NCBI GenBank assembly: GCA_965365445.1 | Contig: CBDUBS010000014.1 | Location: forward strand, 1 to 34,500 | Length of the DNA stretch: 34,500 nucleotides | Direction of reading: 5' to 3' | Source: CBDUBS01 sp965365445 | GTDB taxonomy: Bacteria > Bacteroidota > Rhodothermia > Rhodothermales > DASSAV01 | Shown: one piece after another, positions 22,931 to 32,039 of the stretch | Numbering within the stretch: position 1 is the stretch's first letter | How the letters are laid out: each line of letters starts with the position of its first letter | Translations under genes and position numbers: made by a program | Notes under the pieces: generated by a model | Seen by the model: the letters and a program-made list of their open reading frames with translations, nothing else | What the model was told of the DNA's origin: nothing | Database searches by the model: none

Positions 22931-23689
22931 TCAGGTGTTGATCTCTGCAAGCAGGCGTATCCCGTACAGAACGAGATGCGGTTCGACGTGGTCGATGGCG
23001 GGTACGTGCTCCGAAAGAAAACCTGCCCATCCGCCGGTCGCGAAAACAACCGGCGGGTGCGGCAAGATTCCTGAAATGCGCTCGATCATACCCTGCGTCG
23101 CATCCAGAAAGCCGTAAAGTATACCCGACTGCAACGCTTCCACGGTACCGGTTCCGATAGGACTGACCGGAAGCTCCAACGCTACGCTGGGCAGCTGCGC
23201 CGTGGCGTGGTGCAGGGCGTCCCGTATCATACCCGGCCCCGGCCCTATCGTACCTCCCCTGTATACGCCGTCATGATCTACCACGTCGATGGTGACGGCC
23301 GTTCCGGCGTCGATGATCAGCATACCGGGCGCCGCAGGGTTTCCGGCCATATGGTGCAAATACCATGCACCGGCGGCCCCGGCCAGGCGGTCGGCCCCCA
23401 GGGTATCCGGCGTGCGGTAGGCCGGCCGAAACGGAAACCGCAACCTCGCGTGAACGACGCATACCGGCGCTCCCGGTACGAGCCGCAGCAGATCTACCCA
23501 GGCGGGCGTTACGGCGGGCACAACGGAGGAGACGCCTGTACGCTCCACCGGGAACGCGCCGAAGGTATGGAGCAAGGCATCGCCCGGCGGGGGAGGACCG
23601 GGTGGAAAACGCTCGACGCGCACGAGCGACGAATCCTCGAACCAACCAAGCTTCACGGCACTATTGCCGATATCGACCGTAAGCCACAT
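22931..23689 (-). CDS. coaX: Type III pantothenate kinase
   Basis: This enzyme catalyses the first step of coenzyme A synthesis, pantothenate to 4'-phosphopantothenate. From ATG 23689 the phosphate-binding DIGNS is at 6-10, TPDTLGADR ends at about 101, IIDAGTAVTID sits at about 125-135 with its Asp, and GGTIGPG at about 145-151. All are hallmarks of CoaX rather than CoaA. The ORF opens at 23722, but the internal ATG places DIGNS correctly. It lies 19 bases after the birA stop, an arrangement common in bacteria. Confidence 0.92.
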   Translation of the reverse strand: MWLTVDIGNSAVKLGWFEDSSLVRVERFPPGPPPPGDALLHTFGAFPVERTGVSSVVPAVTPAWVDLLRLVPGAPVCVVHARLRFPFRPAYRTPDTLGADRLAGAAGAWYLHHMAGNPAAPGMLIIDAGTAVTIDVVDHDGVYRGGTIGPGPGMIRDALHHATAQLPSVALELPVSPIGTGTVEALQSGILYGFLDATQGMIERISGILPHPPVVFATGGWAGFLSEHVPAIDHVEPHLVLYGIRLLAEINT

Positions 23690-23708
23690 AGTACAAAAAA
23701 GAATGAGG

Positions 23709-24563
23709 TTAACGAACGGCATCCCGGCGGTGAGATGTCACTTCACCCGCATGGCATACCTGAACCCCTTCAGCGGTCTGAAGCCTTAGCGCTCCCGAGG
23801 GGTCGATCCCCAGCACCCGACCTTGAATGACCCGGTCGGTGTGGGGGTAGTGAAGGGTTATGGTGTGGTTCAAAATAGCCAGGCGATCTTCATAGCGCTT
23901 GCGCAGCGTGGAGGAACCACCTCCGATCAGCAGCGCATATTCGCGCTCGAGGTGATTCAGAATGTGCGCCAGGAGACGCGGTCTGTCGTGGGTCCGGCCG
24001 GTGGCGAGCCGTAGCGAGGTGGCCGTTTCTTCCAGGTCGGTCGGGAAGCGTCCTTCGTTGACATTCAGACCAATGCCGAGCACAACGGGCGCCGGCCCTG
24101 AAGGAGCCCCTCCCGGGAGGGACGATTCGAGCAGCATACCGCAACATTTGCGGCCTCCCAATAGCAGGTCGTTCGGCCACTTGATTACCGCGAGGGCAGG
24201 AGATGTAAAGGCGTCCAGCGCTTCGGCCACGGCAAGGGAGGATGTTACCGTGACGAGGCCGAGTCTGTCCGGAGCGAGCGAGGGGCGCAGTATGATTGAA
24301 AAAATCAGGTTTTCCCCCGGGGTAGCTATCCAGCTCCGACCCATGCGCCCCCGGCCTGCCTGTTGATGGTCTGCCAGTATCACGCTCCCCTCGGGCGCTC
24401 CCTCTCTGGCCCATTGCAGGGCAAGTGTGTTGGTCGAGGAAACCGACGGATAATACCGGATGGAGCGGCCAAACGTTTGCGTCGTCAGCAGGTCATCGGG
24501 GATGAATGAAGCGGGGAGGTATTGGCCGGATTCCATGATTGGATACGATGTGGTGTGTGCCAT
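23709..24563 (-). CDS. birA: Biotin--[acetyl-CoA-carboxylase] ligase
   Basis: This enzyme makes biotinyl-AMP and attaches biotin to carboxylase carrier domains. The catalytic loop is GRGRMGRSW (70-78). SSTNTLAL (42-49), IKWPNDLLL (about 127-135) and the glycine-rich GIGLNVNEG follow. There is no N-terminal helix-turn-helix, so this is a class I ligase that does not repress transcription. The C-terminal ~50 residues form the small SH3-like domain (GRVLGIDPSGALRLQT). The start could also be an ATG at 24536. It heads the pair with coaX. Confidence 0.92.
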   Translation of the reverse strand: MAHTTSYPIMESGQYLPASFIPDDLLTTQTFGRSIRYYPSVSSTNTLALQWAREGAPEGSVILADHQQAGRGRMGRSWIATPGENLIFSIILRPSLAPDRLGLVTVTSSLAVAEALDAFTSPALAVIKWPNDLLLGGRKCCGMLLESSLPGGAPSGPAPVVLGIGLNVNEGRFPTDLEETATSLRLATGRTHDRPRLLAHILNHLEREYALLIGGGSSTLRKRYEDRLAILNHTITLHYPHTDRVIQGRVLGIDPSGALRLQTAEGVQVCHAGEVTSHRRDAVR

Positions 24564-24671
24564 AGGACACGGTAGGCGGAAGGCTGCGTCTAAACGGGCC
24601 TGCCGCGTGCATGTGGAGGCATGGAACGATTCTTGATCCGATGCCTAACGATGTACAGGCAAGGAAATGTC

Positions 24672-25388
24672 ATGACGTCGATGAAATACAGATCGAACCT
24701 GTTTCGGAGCGTACGGGTCGTGGGACTCTTCGTCTGCCTGGGGCTATTCGAACCGGTCGTCCATCCGGTGCTCGGACAGAATGTACGCACGCCGGCGTTG
24801 AATCTGGAGTTTCGGCGGGCGGAAACCGCATGGCGCAGTGGAGCGAGTGTACTGGAAGCCAAGGCCAGGGTGGACCGTGTGCTCCGGGAGTTGCCCGAGG
24901 ACGCAGACGCGCTCAAGTTACGCGCGAACGTGTTGTTGACCATGAAACGCCCGGAGGAAGCAGCAAAGGATGCCAGGCAGGCGGTGGAGTTACGCCCCGA
25001 CGACGGAGAAGCGCGCATCCTTCTGGCGGAAAGCGCCCGGTTGAGCGGGGATATGGAGACGGCGCGAAAGGCATTGGATGAGGCGGCGGACCTTATCCTC
25101 GATGACGCCGGGCTTCATGTCCGAATGTCGTGGAACGCGATGGAGATGGGCGAGATCGAGAAGGCGGAAGCCTATGCCCGTATCGCCGTAGCGCTCGATG
25201 CCGGCGAAGCCTCGGCATACTACCAGCTCGCCAGGGTTTTCCTTCGTGCCGGCAAACCGGACCTCGCCGCCGAGATCCTCGCACGGGGTCTGAAGCTATC
25301 GGTACTGGATATATTCATGATTCGCAACGATCCGACGTTATCGGACGTGTCCGGCCATCGGTTACTGGCGGACTACACCGGACGCTGA
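24672..25388 (+). CDS. Exported TPR protein
   Basis: After a signal peptide ending near VHPVLGQ (about residue 36), the protein consists of helix pairs with TPR character. Examples are AKARVDRVLRELPEDADALK, then EEAAKDARQAVELRPDDGEA, and KAEAYARIAVALDAGEASAY. It probably scaffolds periplasmic or envelope proteins. ATG 24672 is preferred because AAGGAA lies 5 bases upstream; ATGs at 24621 and 24681 are alternatives. Its last 27 bases overlap the end of the convergent lipoprotein gene. Confidence 0.8.
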   Translation: MTSMKYRSNLFRSVRVVGLFVCLGLFEPVVHPVLGQNVRTPALNLEFRRAETAWRSGASVLEAKARVDRVLRELPEDADALKLRANVLLTMKRPEEAAKDARQAVELRPDDGEARILLAESARLSGDMETARKALDEAADLILDDAGLHVRMSWNAMEMGEIEKAEAYARIAVALDAGEASAYYQLARVFLRAGKPDLAAEILARGLKLSVLDIFMIRNDPTLSDVSGHRLLADYTGR

Positions 25389-26207
25389 ATCCCCCCGTGC
25401 CGAGAAACGCCCGAACGTGATGTCGTTCATGATCCAACGGGGTTTGGACAGCGGCAGCGTGAATCGGTTTGAGGCCTGTACCTTACGCGGCAGCCAGCCG
25501 CCGTTCGGCGCCGGGACGACCTGTATGTAAAAACGGCTTTGCTCCCCGTAAAGCAAGGCATTATGCCTGTATTCCCATCGCGCCGCTACCAGCCGCTGTT
25601 CCAATTCATCTACATAGAGCCGGGCGTACATGATAGCCTGTTCGCTATCCAGAGAGGGCAGCGCCTGCGCCGAGATGATCCGGGTTCGCCTGCCGTTCAG
25701 CAGCGTATCGCCCTTTAACCTGAACCGGTAATCCTGCCGGGTCCTTTCCGATAGAAACGAGGGGTTCTCGGGGTACATCCATTCCGCATAATCGTTCGGT
25801 TGCCCGTTTATCCATTCGGCCGGCAGTACAAAGGGAAGCGCGGCTTCCGGCGCTTTGCCCGATGAATCAACCTGGAGCACCGCTCGGGCGCGGACCCCGT
25901 TCCGGAAGTCGTTCTGCACGCGCTCGTGCCGTTCGGAGAGCACCGCTCCGGATTCGGCATCCAGTCGGGCTGCCCGCTGGTCGTTTATGTAGGCGTACGA
26001 ATCCAGCGTACCGAAGGCCGTTCGGATGGGGGAGTCGTCCACCGCTTTCAGGTAGCGGAACAGCGTGTCCGCCCCTTGCGATTCCATAGCCATTTCTTCG
26101 TCATCCGGAGAAGGCGCCCGGCATCCTGCGGACATCGCTGCGCACAGGATCAGGGACAGGCAAAGTCGAAGCATCTTGCGAAGGGTTGTGCTCGTTTTTT
26201 GTATCAT
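25362..26207 (-). CDS. Predicted lipoprotein, possibly LolA-like fold
   Basis: A signal peptide with lipobox MSAGC (C29 from ATG 26207) indicates a lipoprotein. The mature part is about 250 aa and strand-rich with a pattern reminiscent of LolA/LppX-type half-barrels. Successive segments are FGTLDSYAYINDQ, then VQNDFRNGVRARAVLQVDSS, RTRIISAQALPSL and VAARWEYRHNALLYGE. That fold link is only a visual impression. A start further upstream (26282) would overlap the divergent inositol phosphatase and lacks signal-like character. It converges on the TPR gene with a 27-base overlap. Confidence 0.7.
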   Translation of the reverse strand: MIQKTSTTLRKMLRLCLSLILCAAMSAGCRAPSPDDEEMAMESQGADTLFRYLKAVDDSPIRTAFGTLDSYAYINDQRAARLDAESGAVLSERHERVQNDFRNGVRARAVLQVDSSGKAPEAALPFVLPAEWINGQPNDYAEWMYPENPSFLSERTRQDYRFRLKGDTLLNGRRTRIISAQALPSLDSEQAIMYARLYVDELEQRLVAARWEYRHNALLYGEQSRFYIQVVPAPNGGWLPRKVQASNRFTLPLSKPRWIMNDITFGRFSARGDSASGVVRQ

Positions 26208-26287
26208 ACCCGATACCGGGTGGAAAGGCTCCACAGGCGGATCGGGTCCTGCCGGCCGGGCGCAAAATACAGCGATACTCATGCGTA

Positions 26288-27091
26288 ATGACTGATTACA
26301 GAAAAGAACGGGACGCCGCCATAACGGCGGCAGTAAACGCGGCGCGTCTGATATGTTACCACGCCGGCAACCTCGATGCCGACGACGTTCGCGAAAAGGG
26401 GGTGCACGATCTCGTAACCCGGATCGACGAGGAGGCGCAACATATCATCATCGAATCGCTCGATGCGGCCTTTCCGGGATATGCGGTACTGGCCGAAGAG
26501 GAGGTCGCCGCGCGGCGGCCCCCGTCTACTTCTCCCCGCCGCTGGATCATCGATCCGATCGATGGAACGACCAATTTCACCCACGGTCTGTCTCCCTACT
26601 CCGTCAGCATAGCGCTTCAGGATGGGGACGCCCTTGCCGTCGGGGTCGTACTGGATGTGGCCGGAGATGAGCTTTTTTCCGCCGTCCGGAGCGGTGGGTT
26701 GTATGTCAACGGCCGTCCGGCGCAGGTAAGCCATACGTCGTCTCTGGCGCAGAGCCTGATCTCAACCGGGTTCCCTTACCGGTCATTCGGACACGTCGAT
26801 GCCTATCTGTCCGCCATGAAGACGCTCATGGGCGCTGCCTCCGGGCTGCGTCGGCCGGGTTCGGCTGCCATCGATCTGGCGCACGTGGCGGCGGGGCGCT
26901 TCGACGGATTCTTCGAGTTCGGCCTGAAGCCGTGGGATGTAGCGGCGGGAATCGTACTCGTACGAGAAGGAGGAGGCCTGGCTACCGATTTCTCGGGAGA
27001 GGTATCCATGCTGGGCGACAGGGGCATCGTTGCCGATAACGGGTTGATTCACACGGAATTTCTGGAAGCACTCCGCCCCCTGCGAGACTAA
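26288..27091 (+). CDS. suhB: Inositol monophosphatase family protein
   Basis: This Mg2+-dependent phosphatase of the IMPase superfamily hydrolyses inositol-1-phosphate or related sugar phosphates. Metal ligands are visible in AEEE (about 69-72), WIIDPIDGTTNF (D89 and D92) and KPWDVAAG (D217). KGVHDLVTRID (37-47) is the conserved helix with the Asp near 47. At 267 aa it has the normal length. The ATG at 26288 is chosen over the ORF opening at 26186, which overlaps the divergent lipoprotein start. Other family roles (CysQ, FBPase, ribosome-associated SuhB) cannot be excluded, so the symbol is tentative. Confidence 0.85.
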   Translation: MTDYRKERDAAITAAVNAARLICYHAGNLDADDVREKGVHDLVTRIDEEAQHIIIESLDAAFPGYAVLAEEEVAARRPPSTSPRRWIIDPIDGTTNFTHGLSPYSVSIALQDGDALAVGVVLDVAGDELFSAVRSGGLYVNGRPAQVSHTSSLAQSLISTGFPYRSFGHVDAYLSAMKTLMGAASGLRRPGSAAIDLAHVAAGRFDGFFEFGLKPWDVAAGIVLVREGGGLATDFSGEVSMLGDRGIVADNGLIHTEFLEALRPLRD

Positions 27092-27250
27092 TCCCGGCGG
27101 GTTTACAGACGCGCACGTTTGCAGGTACGTGTGAGATGGGGTTCCGACGCACCACCCAGCGTAGACAAGACATGAAAAAGCATATCTTCGGGATCTCCCG
27201 GTGCTTCTCCGGCGCCTTCTTCCCGTCGAGCGGGCAGTCCTTTCCCCTCT

Positions 27251-29509
27251 CTACAGGATATCCCAGGGTTCCAGCGTCGATTTGCCGCGCCGGGCAATGT
27301 GGTGCATGATTCTCTCCTGAAACCCTGACGTTGGTTTACCGGACTCCGGTTGGCGGAGTATGTACTGGCCTTCCGAATCGAGTTCCCATGCAGAGCGTTC
27401 ATCCTTGAGCGCCAGGTGAAGCACTTTGATGAGCCTGGATTTCAATTCCGGGGCTCTGACTTCGACAACGGCTTCCACCCGGTCGTCCAGATTGCGCCGC
27501 TGCCAGTCGGCGCTGCCGATGAACACGGATGGGTCGCCGTTGTTGTGGTAGTAATAGATGCGGCTGTGCTCCAGAAAACGTCCCAGTATGCTGATGATAC
27601 GAACATTTGCACTGTAGCCTTCCAGCCCCGGCCGCATTCGGCAATGACCGCGCACGATGAGATCGACCTTCACCCCTTCCCTGGAGGCATTGTACATTTC
27701 CTGGATCATCGTTACGTCATCCAGTCCGTTCATCTTGGCGATGATGCGGCCGTTGCCATGCTGCCGATGCAACTCGATCTCCCGCCGGGTATGCTCGATG
27801 AAGGTCTTGCGCATGTCGCGCGGAGCGACGATGAGGGAGCGATAGTGCTGCTCCGGGGCATAGCCCGTCAGATAGTGGAACAGGTTGGTGACGTCATGCC
27901 CAAGATCGGGAGCGCACGTAAGCAGTCCGAGATCGGTATATAGGCGCGCCGTTTTGGGGTTGTAGTTTCCGGTGCCGATGTGGCAGTATGCCCGCAGGCC
28001 GTCCGGCTCCGACCGTACTACCAGGGTTACTTTCGTATGGGTTTTCAGGCCGACCAGTCCGTAGGTGACGTGCACGCCTGACTTTTCGAGCATCTGGCCC
28101 CACTCGATGTTGTTCTGCTCATCGAAGCGGGCTTTAACCTCCACCAGCACGGCAACCTGCTTGCCGTTCTCCGCCGCCCTGATGAGGGCGTTCATGATGG
28201 GCGATTCATCGGAGGTCCGATACATGGTCTGCTTGATCGCCAGCACCTGCGGGTCCTCGGCCGCATCTTCGATGAAGCGCTGGACGCTGGCCCGAAACGA
28301 TTCGTACGGATGATGAACGAGGACATCCGCTTCCCGAATTGTATTGAAGATGCTGGTCGGTTCTTTCAGTTCGTGGTCGGTTTGGAGCCGCAGGGGCACC
28401 ACCGGCTCCCAGGGCTCGTACCGATGCTCGGGGATGTTCAGGTTGGCGAAGTCCACGACGTCCGAATGATCAATCAGGGCGCGGGCCTCGTAGACGTCCT
28501 CCGGATTGAGCGAAAGCTCCCGGACGAGCAGCTGGCGCACCTCCGACGGAGTATCCCGCTCGATTTCGAGCCGGACCACCGAGGCGAAGCGTCGCTCGCG
28601 TAACTCCTCCGATATCATTTCGAGGAGATCCTCGGCTTCTTCTTCGTCGCGCTGGATATCGGCGTTCCGCGTGATCTGAAACGCGCTCACGCTGCGAATG
28701 TCCATCCCCCGGAACAGCTCATCGAGGTTGTGCGCGATGACCTGCTCCACCGGAACGAAGTGGAGCGGTTCTTCCAGTTGAATCCAGCGGCCGCGGCTTT
28801 TGGGCACCTTGAGACGGGCGAAGTGTTCGGTGCCCCGCTTCGGGTGCCGCAGCACTACCGCCAGAGACAGGCTCTGGTTTGAGATGAACGGAAAGGGGTG
28901 TCCGGGATCGACGGCCAGCGGCGTAAGTATCGGAAAAATGTTCGCCTGGAAATAGCTGATCAGCCGCTTCTGCTGGTCGGCGTCCAGGTCGTCGTAGTCA
29001 TGGATGCATATGTTCAGCCGATCCCGAAGCTCGGGTTTCAGGGTATGCTCCCAGGTTTCCCCCAGCGTATGGTACAGATCCAGCACCGCTCGCCGAATCA
29101 GGTTGAGCTGTTCTTCCGGGGTTCGCCCATCCGGCGAAAGGCCGCGAACTCCGGCGGCCACCTGCCGCTTCAGGCCGCCCACCCGCTTTCTAAAGAACTC
29201 ATCCAGGTTAGTGGATGCAATAGAAAGGAACCGCACACGTTCGAGCAGGGGCACCCGCTCATCGATGGCCTGGTAGAGCACGCGCCAATCGAAGTCAAGC
29301 CAGCTCAGCTCCCGGTTGAAGTAGAGGCCCGGGTGGTCGAGGTCCGATCCGGGCGGCAGGGGCTGGGGCGAAGTCGCCTTCGGCATGAGTATCTGCGGCA
29401 CACTGCGCTCGTCTTTCTTACCGGGTGACGGCGTTTGAATCGTATCGGCGTCGGGCGACATTTCCATTTCGAAAGCGGTTATTCCCTTATTCAGGGGCAG
29501 TATGGGCAA
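27251..29509 (-). CDS. ppk1: Polyphosphate kinase 1
   Basis: This enzyme builds polyphosphate from ATP, reversibly. The N-terminal domain opens with FNRELSWLDFDWRVL and ASTNLDEFFRKRVGGLK. The catalytic region has IKQTMYRTS, VEVKARFDEQNNI and GLVGLKTHTK, where H491 aligns with the phosphorylated His of E. coli PPK1. Next are CHIGTGNYNPKTARLYTD and LGRFLEHSRIYYYHN. The first ~55 residues are a low-similarity extension; the ATG at 29467 (M15) is another possible start. Length 752 aa. A polyphosphate glucokinase-type gene lies 2.5 kb away at 32040, giving a possible polyphosphate-use pair. Confidence 0.93.
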   Translation of the reverse strand: MPILPLNKGITAFEMEMSPDADTIQTPSPGKKDERSVPQILMPKATSPQPLPPGSDLDHPGLYFNRELSWLDFDWRVLYQAIDERVPLLERVRFLSIASTNLDEFFRKRVGGLKRQVAAGVRGLSPDGRTPEEQLNLIRRAVLDLYHTLGETWEHTLKPELRDRLNICIHDYDDLDADQQKRLISYFQANIFPILTPLAVDPGHPFPFISNQSLSLAVVLRHPKRGTEHFARLKVPKSRGRWIQLEEPLHFVPVEQVIAHNLDELFRGMDIRSVSAFQITRNADIQRDEEEAEDLLEMISEELRERRFASVVRLEIERDTPSEVRQLLVRELSLNPEDVYEARALIDHSDVVDFANLNIPEHRYEPWEPVVPLRLQTDHELKEPTSIFNTIREADVLVHHPYESFRASVQRFIEDAAEDPQVLAIKQTMYRTSDESPIMNALIRAAENGKQVAVLVEVKARFDEQNNIEWGQMLEKSGVHVTYGLVGLKTHTKVTLVVRSEPDGLRAYCHIGTGNYNPKTARLYTDLGLLTCAPDLGHDVTNLFHYLTGYAPEQHYRSLIVAPRDMRKTFIEHTRREIELHRQHGNGRIIAKMNGLDDVTMIQEMYNASREGVKVDLIVRGHCRMRPGLEGYSANVRIISILGRFLEHSRIYYYHNNGDPSVFIGSADWQRRNLDDRVEAVVEVRAPELKSRLIKVLHLALKDERSAWELDSEGQYILRQPESGKPTSGFQERIMHHIARRGKSTLEPWDIL

Positions 29510-29748
29510 AGCGCACCCTGGAAATGAGAATGCATGACAAATGCTTTCCCGGCTATCTTCGGGCGGTTTCGAGAGACCTTGTCGGGAGTTTTTGTCGGGG
29601 TTGTTCAGTTGTACTCCTCAGCGGGCGGCGAGCCGCCGGGGCGGCCGTGATTTTCTCCGCCGCGCACGGTTCGTTCGTACAACCCGGTGGCCTGCCTGGA
29701 AGGCTGCCGCATCATACAAACGTCGGATGTAGCAGGTACAAGCGGCCG

Positions 29749-31656
29749 TCACGATTCGTTCCGTGAGAAGTAAGCACCCTGTACGACCTGCTTTTCTATC
29801 TCTATCAATCGCATCATTTCTTCCTGCAATCCCCTGACGTCCTTCCCCTCTTGAGCGGCCGTCTGGATCTGTTGCTTTATCCGTTCGCGATGCTCATGCA
29901 GCCGGTCCAGCCGCAGATTTTTCATCACCGCCAGCGCCACGTCATACGGCTTCTCGTTCAGGCGGGGTACGGCGATGTTCGCCTTGCGCTCCCAGTTTTC
30001 GGACGGTTCGTAGCGTTCTTCTATCGCTTCCGCGCTGAACAGCCGCACGGCTTCTCCGAATGCTCCATCGATGAGGCGCGCCAATTCGAGGCGTCCTGTT
30101 TCGTACAGATGCAGAATGGCGTTTACGGTATCCCGGGACGGGCCGGCCGTAAATTCTTCAAGGGCCAGATTACCCAGGATATATTCGACCATCGCTTTGC
30201 CCTGCTCGATCATGAGACGAACGAGCGCCTTTTCCTCGGCCAGCGGCTGCAAGGCAATCGTCGGCTCCGCCAAGACAGGCTGGGAAACGGTATACGTCGG
30301 AGTCGGAATCTCCCGGGATTCACCGGCCGGGCGGCCCGAGCGTTTTCGTTCCCCTCTTTTTTTCAACGCGAGTTCCAGCGCCTCGAACAGCCTGATGTCG
30401 GGGATTTGCATCACTTCGCTCGCCCGGCGGATATACACCTCTCGCGTCAGAGGGTCCGGTGACAGGGCGATGCTGGACACGATTTCGCGCATGGCTTCGG
30501 CATGCGAATCGGGGGTATCATGGCGCCCTTCCCGTTCCGAGAGGGCCCATTTGAAGCCGACGAAGTCCTCACGGTGTCGGGTTATGTACTCCTCGAATGC
30601 ACCTCGGCCGTTCTCCCGGATGTAAGAATCCGGATCCTGCCCTCCGGGCAGAGCCACGGCATGAACCGTCATGCCCTGCTCGATGGCCAGATCGATACCG
30701 CGCACCGCCGCGGCGGCGCCGGCGGAGTCGGCGTCGTACAGCAGCAGCAACCGGCGAGCGTACCGGCCGATCATTTTTACCTGCTCGGCCGTCAGTGCCG
30801 TACCGGAGGAGGCCACTACGTTTTCAAACCCGGCCTGGTGTAACGTGAGCACGTCCATGTAGCCTTCCACCAGTATGGCTTCTTCCGCTTTGCGTATGGC
30901 GTGCCGTGCGTGGCTGAGGCCGTAAAGCACCCGGCTCTTGTTATAGACGATCGTTTCGGGAGAGTTGATGTATTTGGGTTGATCGTCCGCATCCTCAATG
31001 AGACGGCCGCCGAACCCGATGACCTTGCCGACGTGAGAGAAAATGGGGAAAATGAGCCGTTCCCGGTATCGGTCGTAATAGCCGCCTCCTTCCTTACGGG
31101 AGATAACCAGTCCGGCTTTGAACAGATTCCGGGGGTCGAAGTGGTGTCGCCGCGCTTCCTGCAACAGGCCGTCCCAGTCGGGGGCCGAATAGCCCAGCCC
31201 GAACCGTTTGATGGTACTGACCGTGATGCCGCGGCCGAACAGGTAGGCCAGGGCCGGCTCTCCGGCGGGATGGTTGGTGAGCAAACGGTAAAAATGCAGA
31301 GCGGCAAACCGGAGGGCGGCATACACCGCATCCACATCGGACTGCTGCTCGTCGGGTTCTTCGTCCACCGGCAACACGACACCGGTGCGTTCGGCCAGCA
31401 TACGCACGGCTTCCGGAAAGGAAATCCGTTCCATCTCCATGACGAATCGGTACCCGTCGCCGGCCGCTCCGCACCCGAAACATTTGTAAATACCCAGAGC
31501 CGGGTTGACGGAAAAGGAGGGGGTTCTTTCGTTATGGAACGGGCACAGCCCGAGAAACCTGGCTCCCGCTTTTTTGAGCGCCACGTAGTCGCCCACCAGC
31601 TCGACGATGTCCAGGGCGTGCCGGATTTCCTCGATCTTTTCTTCTGGATATATCAT
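29749..31656 (-). CDS. dnaG: DNA primase
   Basis: DnaG makes RNA primers for replication. The CHC2 zinc finger is CPFH (C38, H41) with CFGCG (C59, C62). The catalytic core shows the family's GLGYSAPDW and FPIFSHVGKVIGFGGR segments, and the Toprim domain has ILVEGYMDVL and LLLLYDADSAG. The C-terminal ~180 residues should bind the replicative helicase; they are less conserved and partly coiled. Length 635 aa. The 239-base gap to ppk1 downstream shows no recognisable gene or terminator, though GGCGGCGAGCCGCC is a short dyad in it. Confidence 0.93.
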   Translation of the reverse strand: MIYPEEKIEEIRHALDIVELVGDYVALKKAGARFLGLCPFHNERTPSFSVNPALGIYKCFGCGAAGDGYRFVMEMERISFPEAVRMLAERTGVVLPVDEEPDEQQSDVDAVYAALRFAALHFYRLLTNHPAGEPALAYLFGRGITVSTIKRFGLGYSAPDWDGLLQEARRHHFDPRNLFKAGLVISRKEGGGYYDRYRERLIFPIFSHVGKVIGFGGRLIEDADDQPKYINSPETIVYNKSRVLYGLSHARHAIRKAEEAILVEGYMDVLTLHQAGFENVVASSGTALTAEQVKMIGRYARRLLLLYDADSAGAAAAVRGIDLAIEQGMTVHAVALPGGQDPDSYIRENGRGAFEEYITRHREDFVGFKWALSEREGRHDTPDSHAEAMREIVSSIALSPDPLTREVYIRRASEVMQIPDIRLFEALELALKKRGERKRSGRPAGESREIPTPTYTVSQPVLAEPTIALQPLAEEKALVRLMIEQGKAMVEYILGNLALEEFTAGPSRDTVNAILHLYETGRLELARLIDGAFGEAVRLFSAEAIEERYEPSENWERKANIAVPRLNEKPYDVALAVMKNLRLDRLHEHRERIKQQIQTAAQEGKDVRGLQEEMMRLIEIEKQVVQGAYFSRNES

Positions 31657-31697
31657 CGTAGCTCACGGGCGCCGCCTCGTACCGGCTTCCCGATTGT

Positions 31698-31841
31698 TTA
31701 CGCCCGGTCGTTTTCCGGTTCCGATCGTTCGATTCCGGCCCTCGCGTCGTCCACGGGACCCACGGGCGGCGGATCCGCGCATCGGCAGGAGTTAACGACA
31801 AGCAGCATACCGTACAGGAATAGCAGGATCAGGGTTCGCAT
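31698..31841 (-). CDS. Very small putative lipoprotein upstream of dnaG
   Basis: The ORF encodes 47 residues beginning MRTLILLFLYGMLLVVNSCR. The lipobox-like VVNSC would place the lipid on C19, leaving a mature peptide of about 29 residues, Pro-rich then charged. It lies 41 bases upstream of dnaG on the same strand, so the two may be co-transcribed. A longer frame to 32249 exists but reads through a divergent promoter region. Without homologues, a chance ORF is possible. Confidence 0.4.
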   Translation of the reverse strand: MRTLILLFLYGMLLVVNSCRCADPPPVGPVDDARAGIERSEPENDRA

Positions 31842-32039
31842 GAATGTATGAGCAGAGTGTATTAGGAAAACAGACCCACCGCAAGTTAACAACTTTCCCG
31901 GATGGGCGTACCGGGCGTTCAACTTTCTTGCCGCTGGTTCCTTCATGGATTCGTTACGGCGGCGGTTTGCTCCTGTGCCTCCTATCCAGTAAACTAGCCC
32001 GGCAGAAACAGGCCGACGCACTTCACCGGGAGAACCATC

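Noticed and set aside
29425..29766. 113-residue plus-strand ORF in the ppk1-dnaG gap
   Set aside because: It overlaps the starts and ends of two real genes and has no coding character; I see no gene in this gap.
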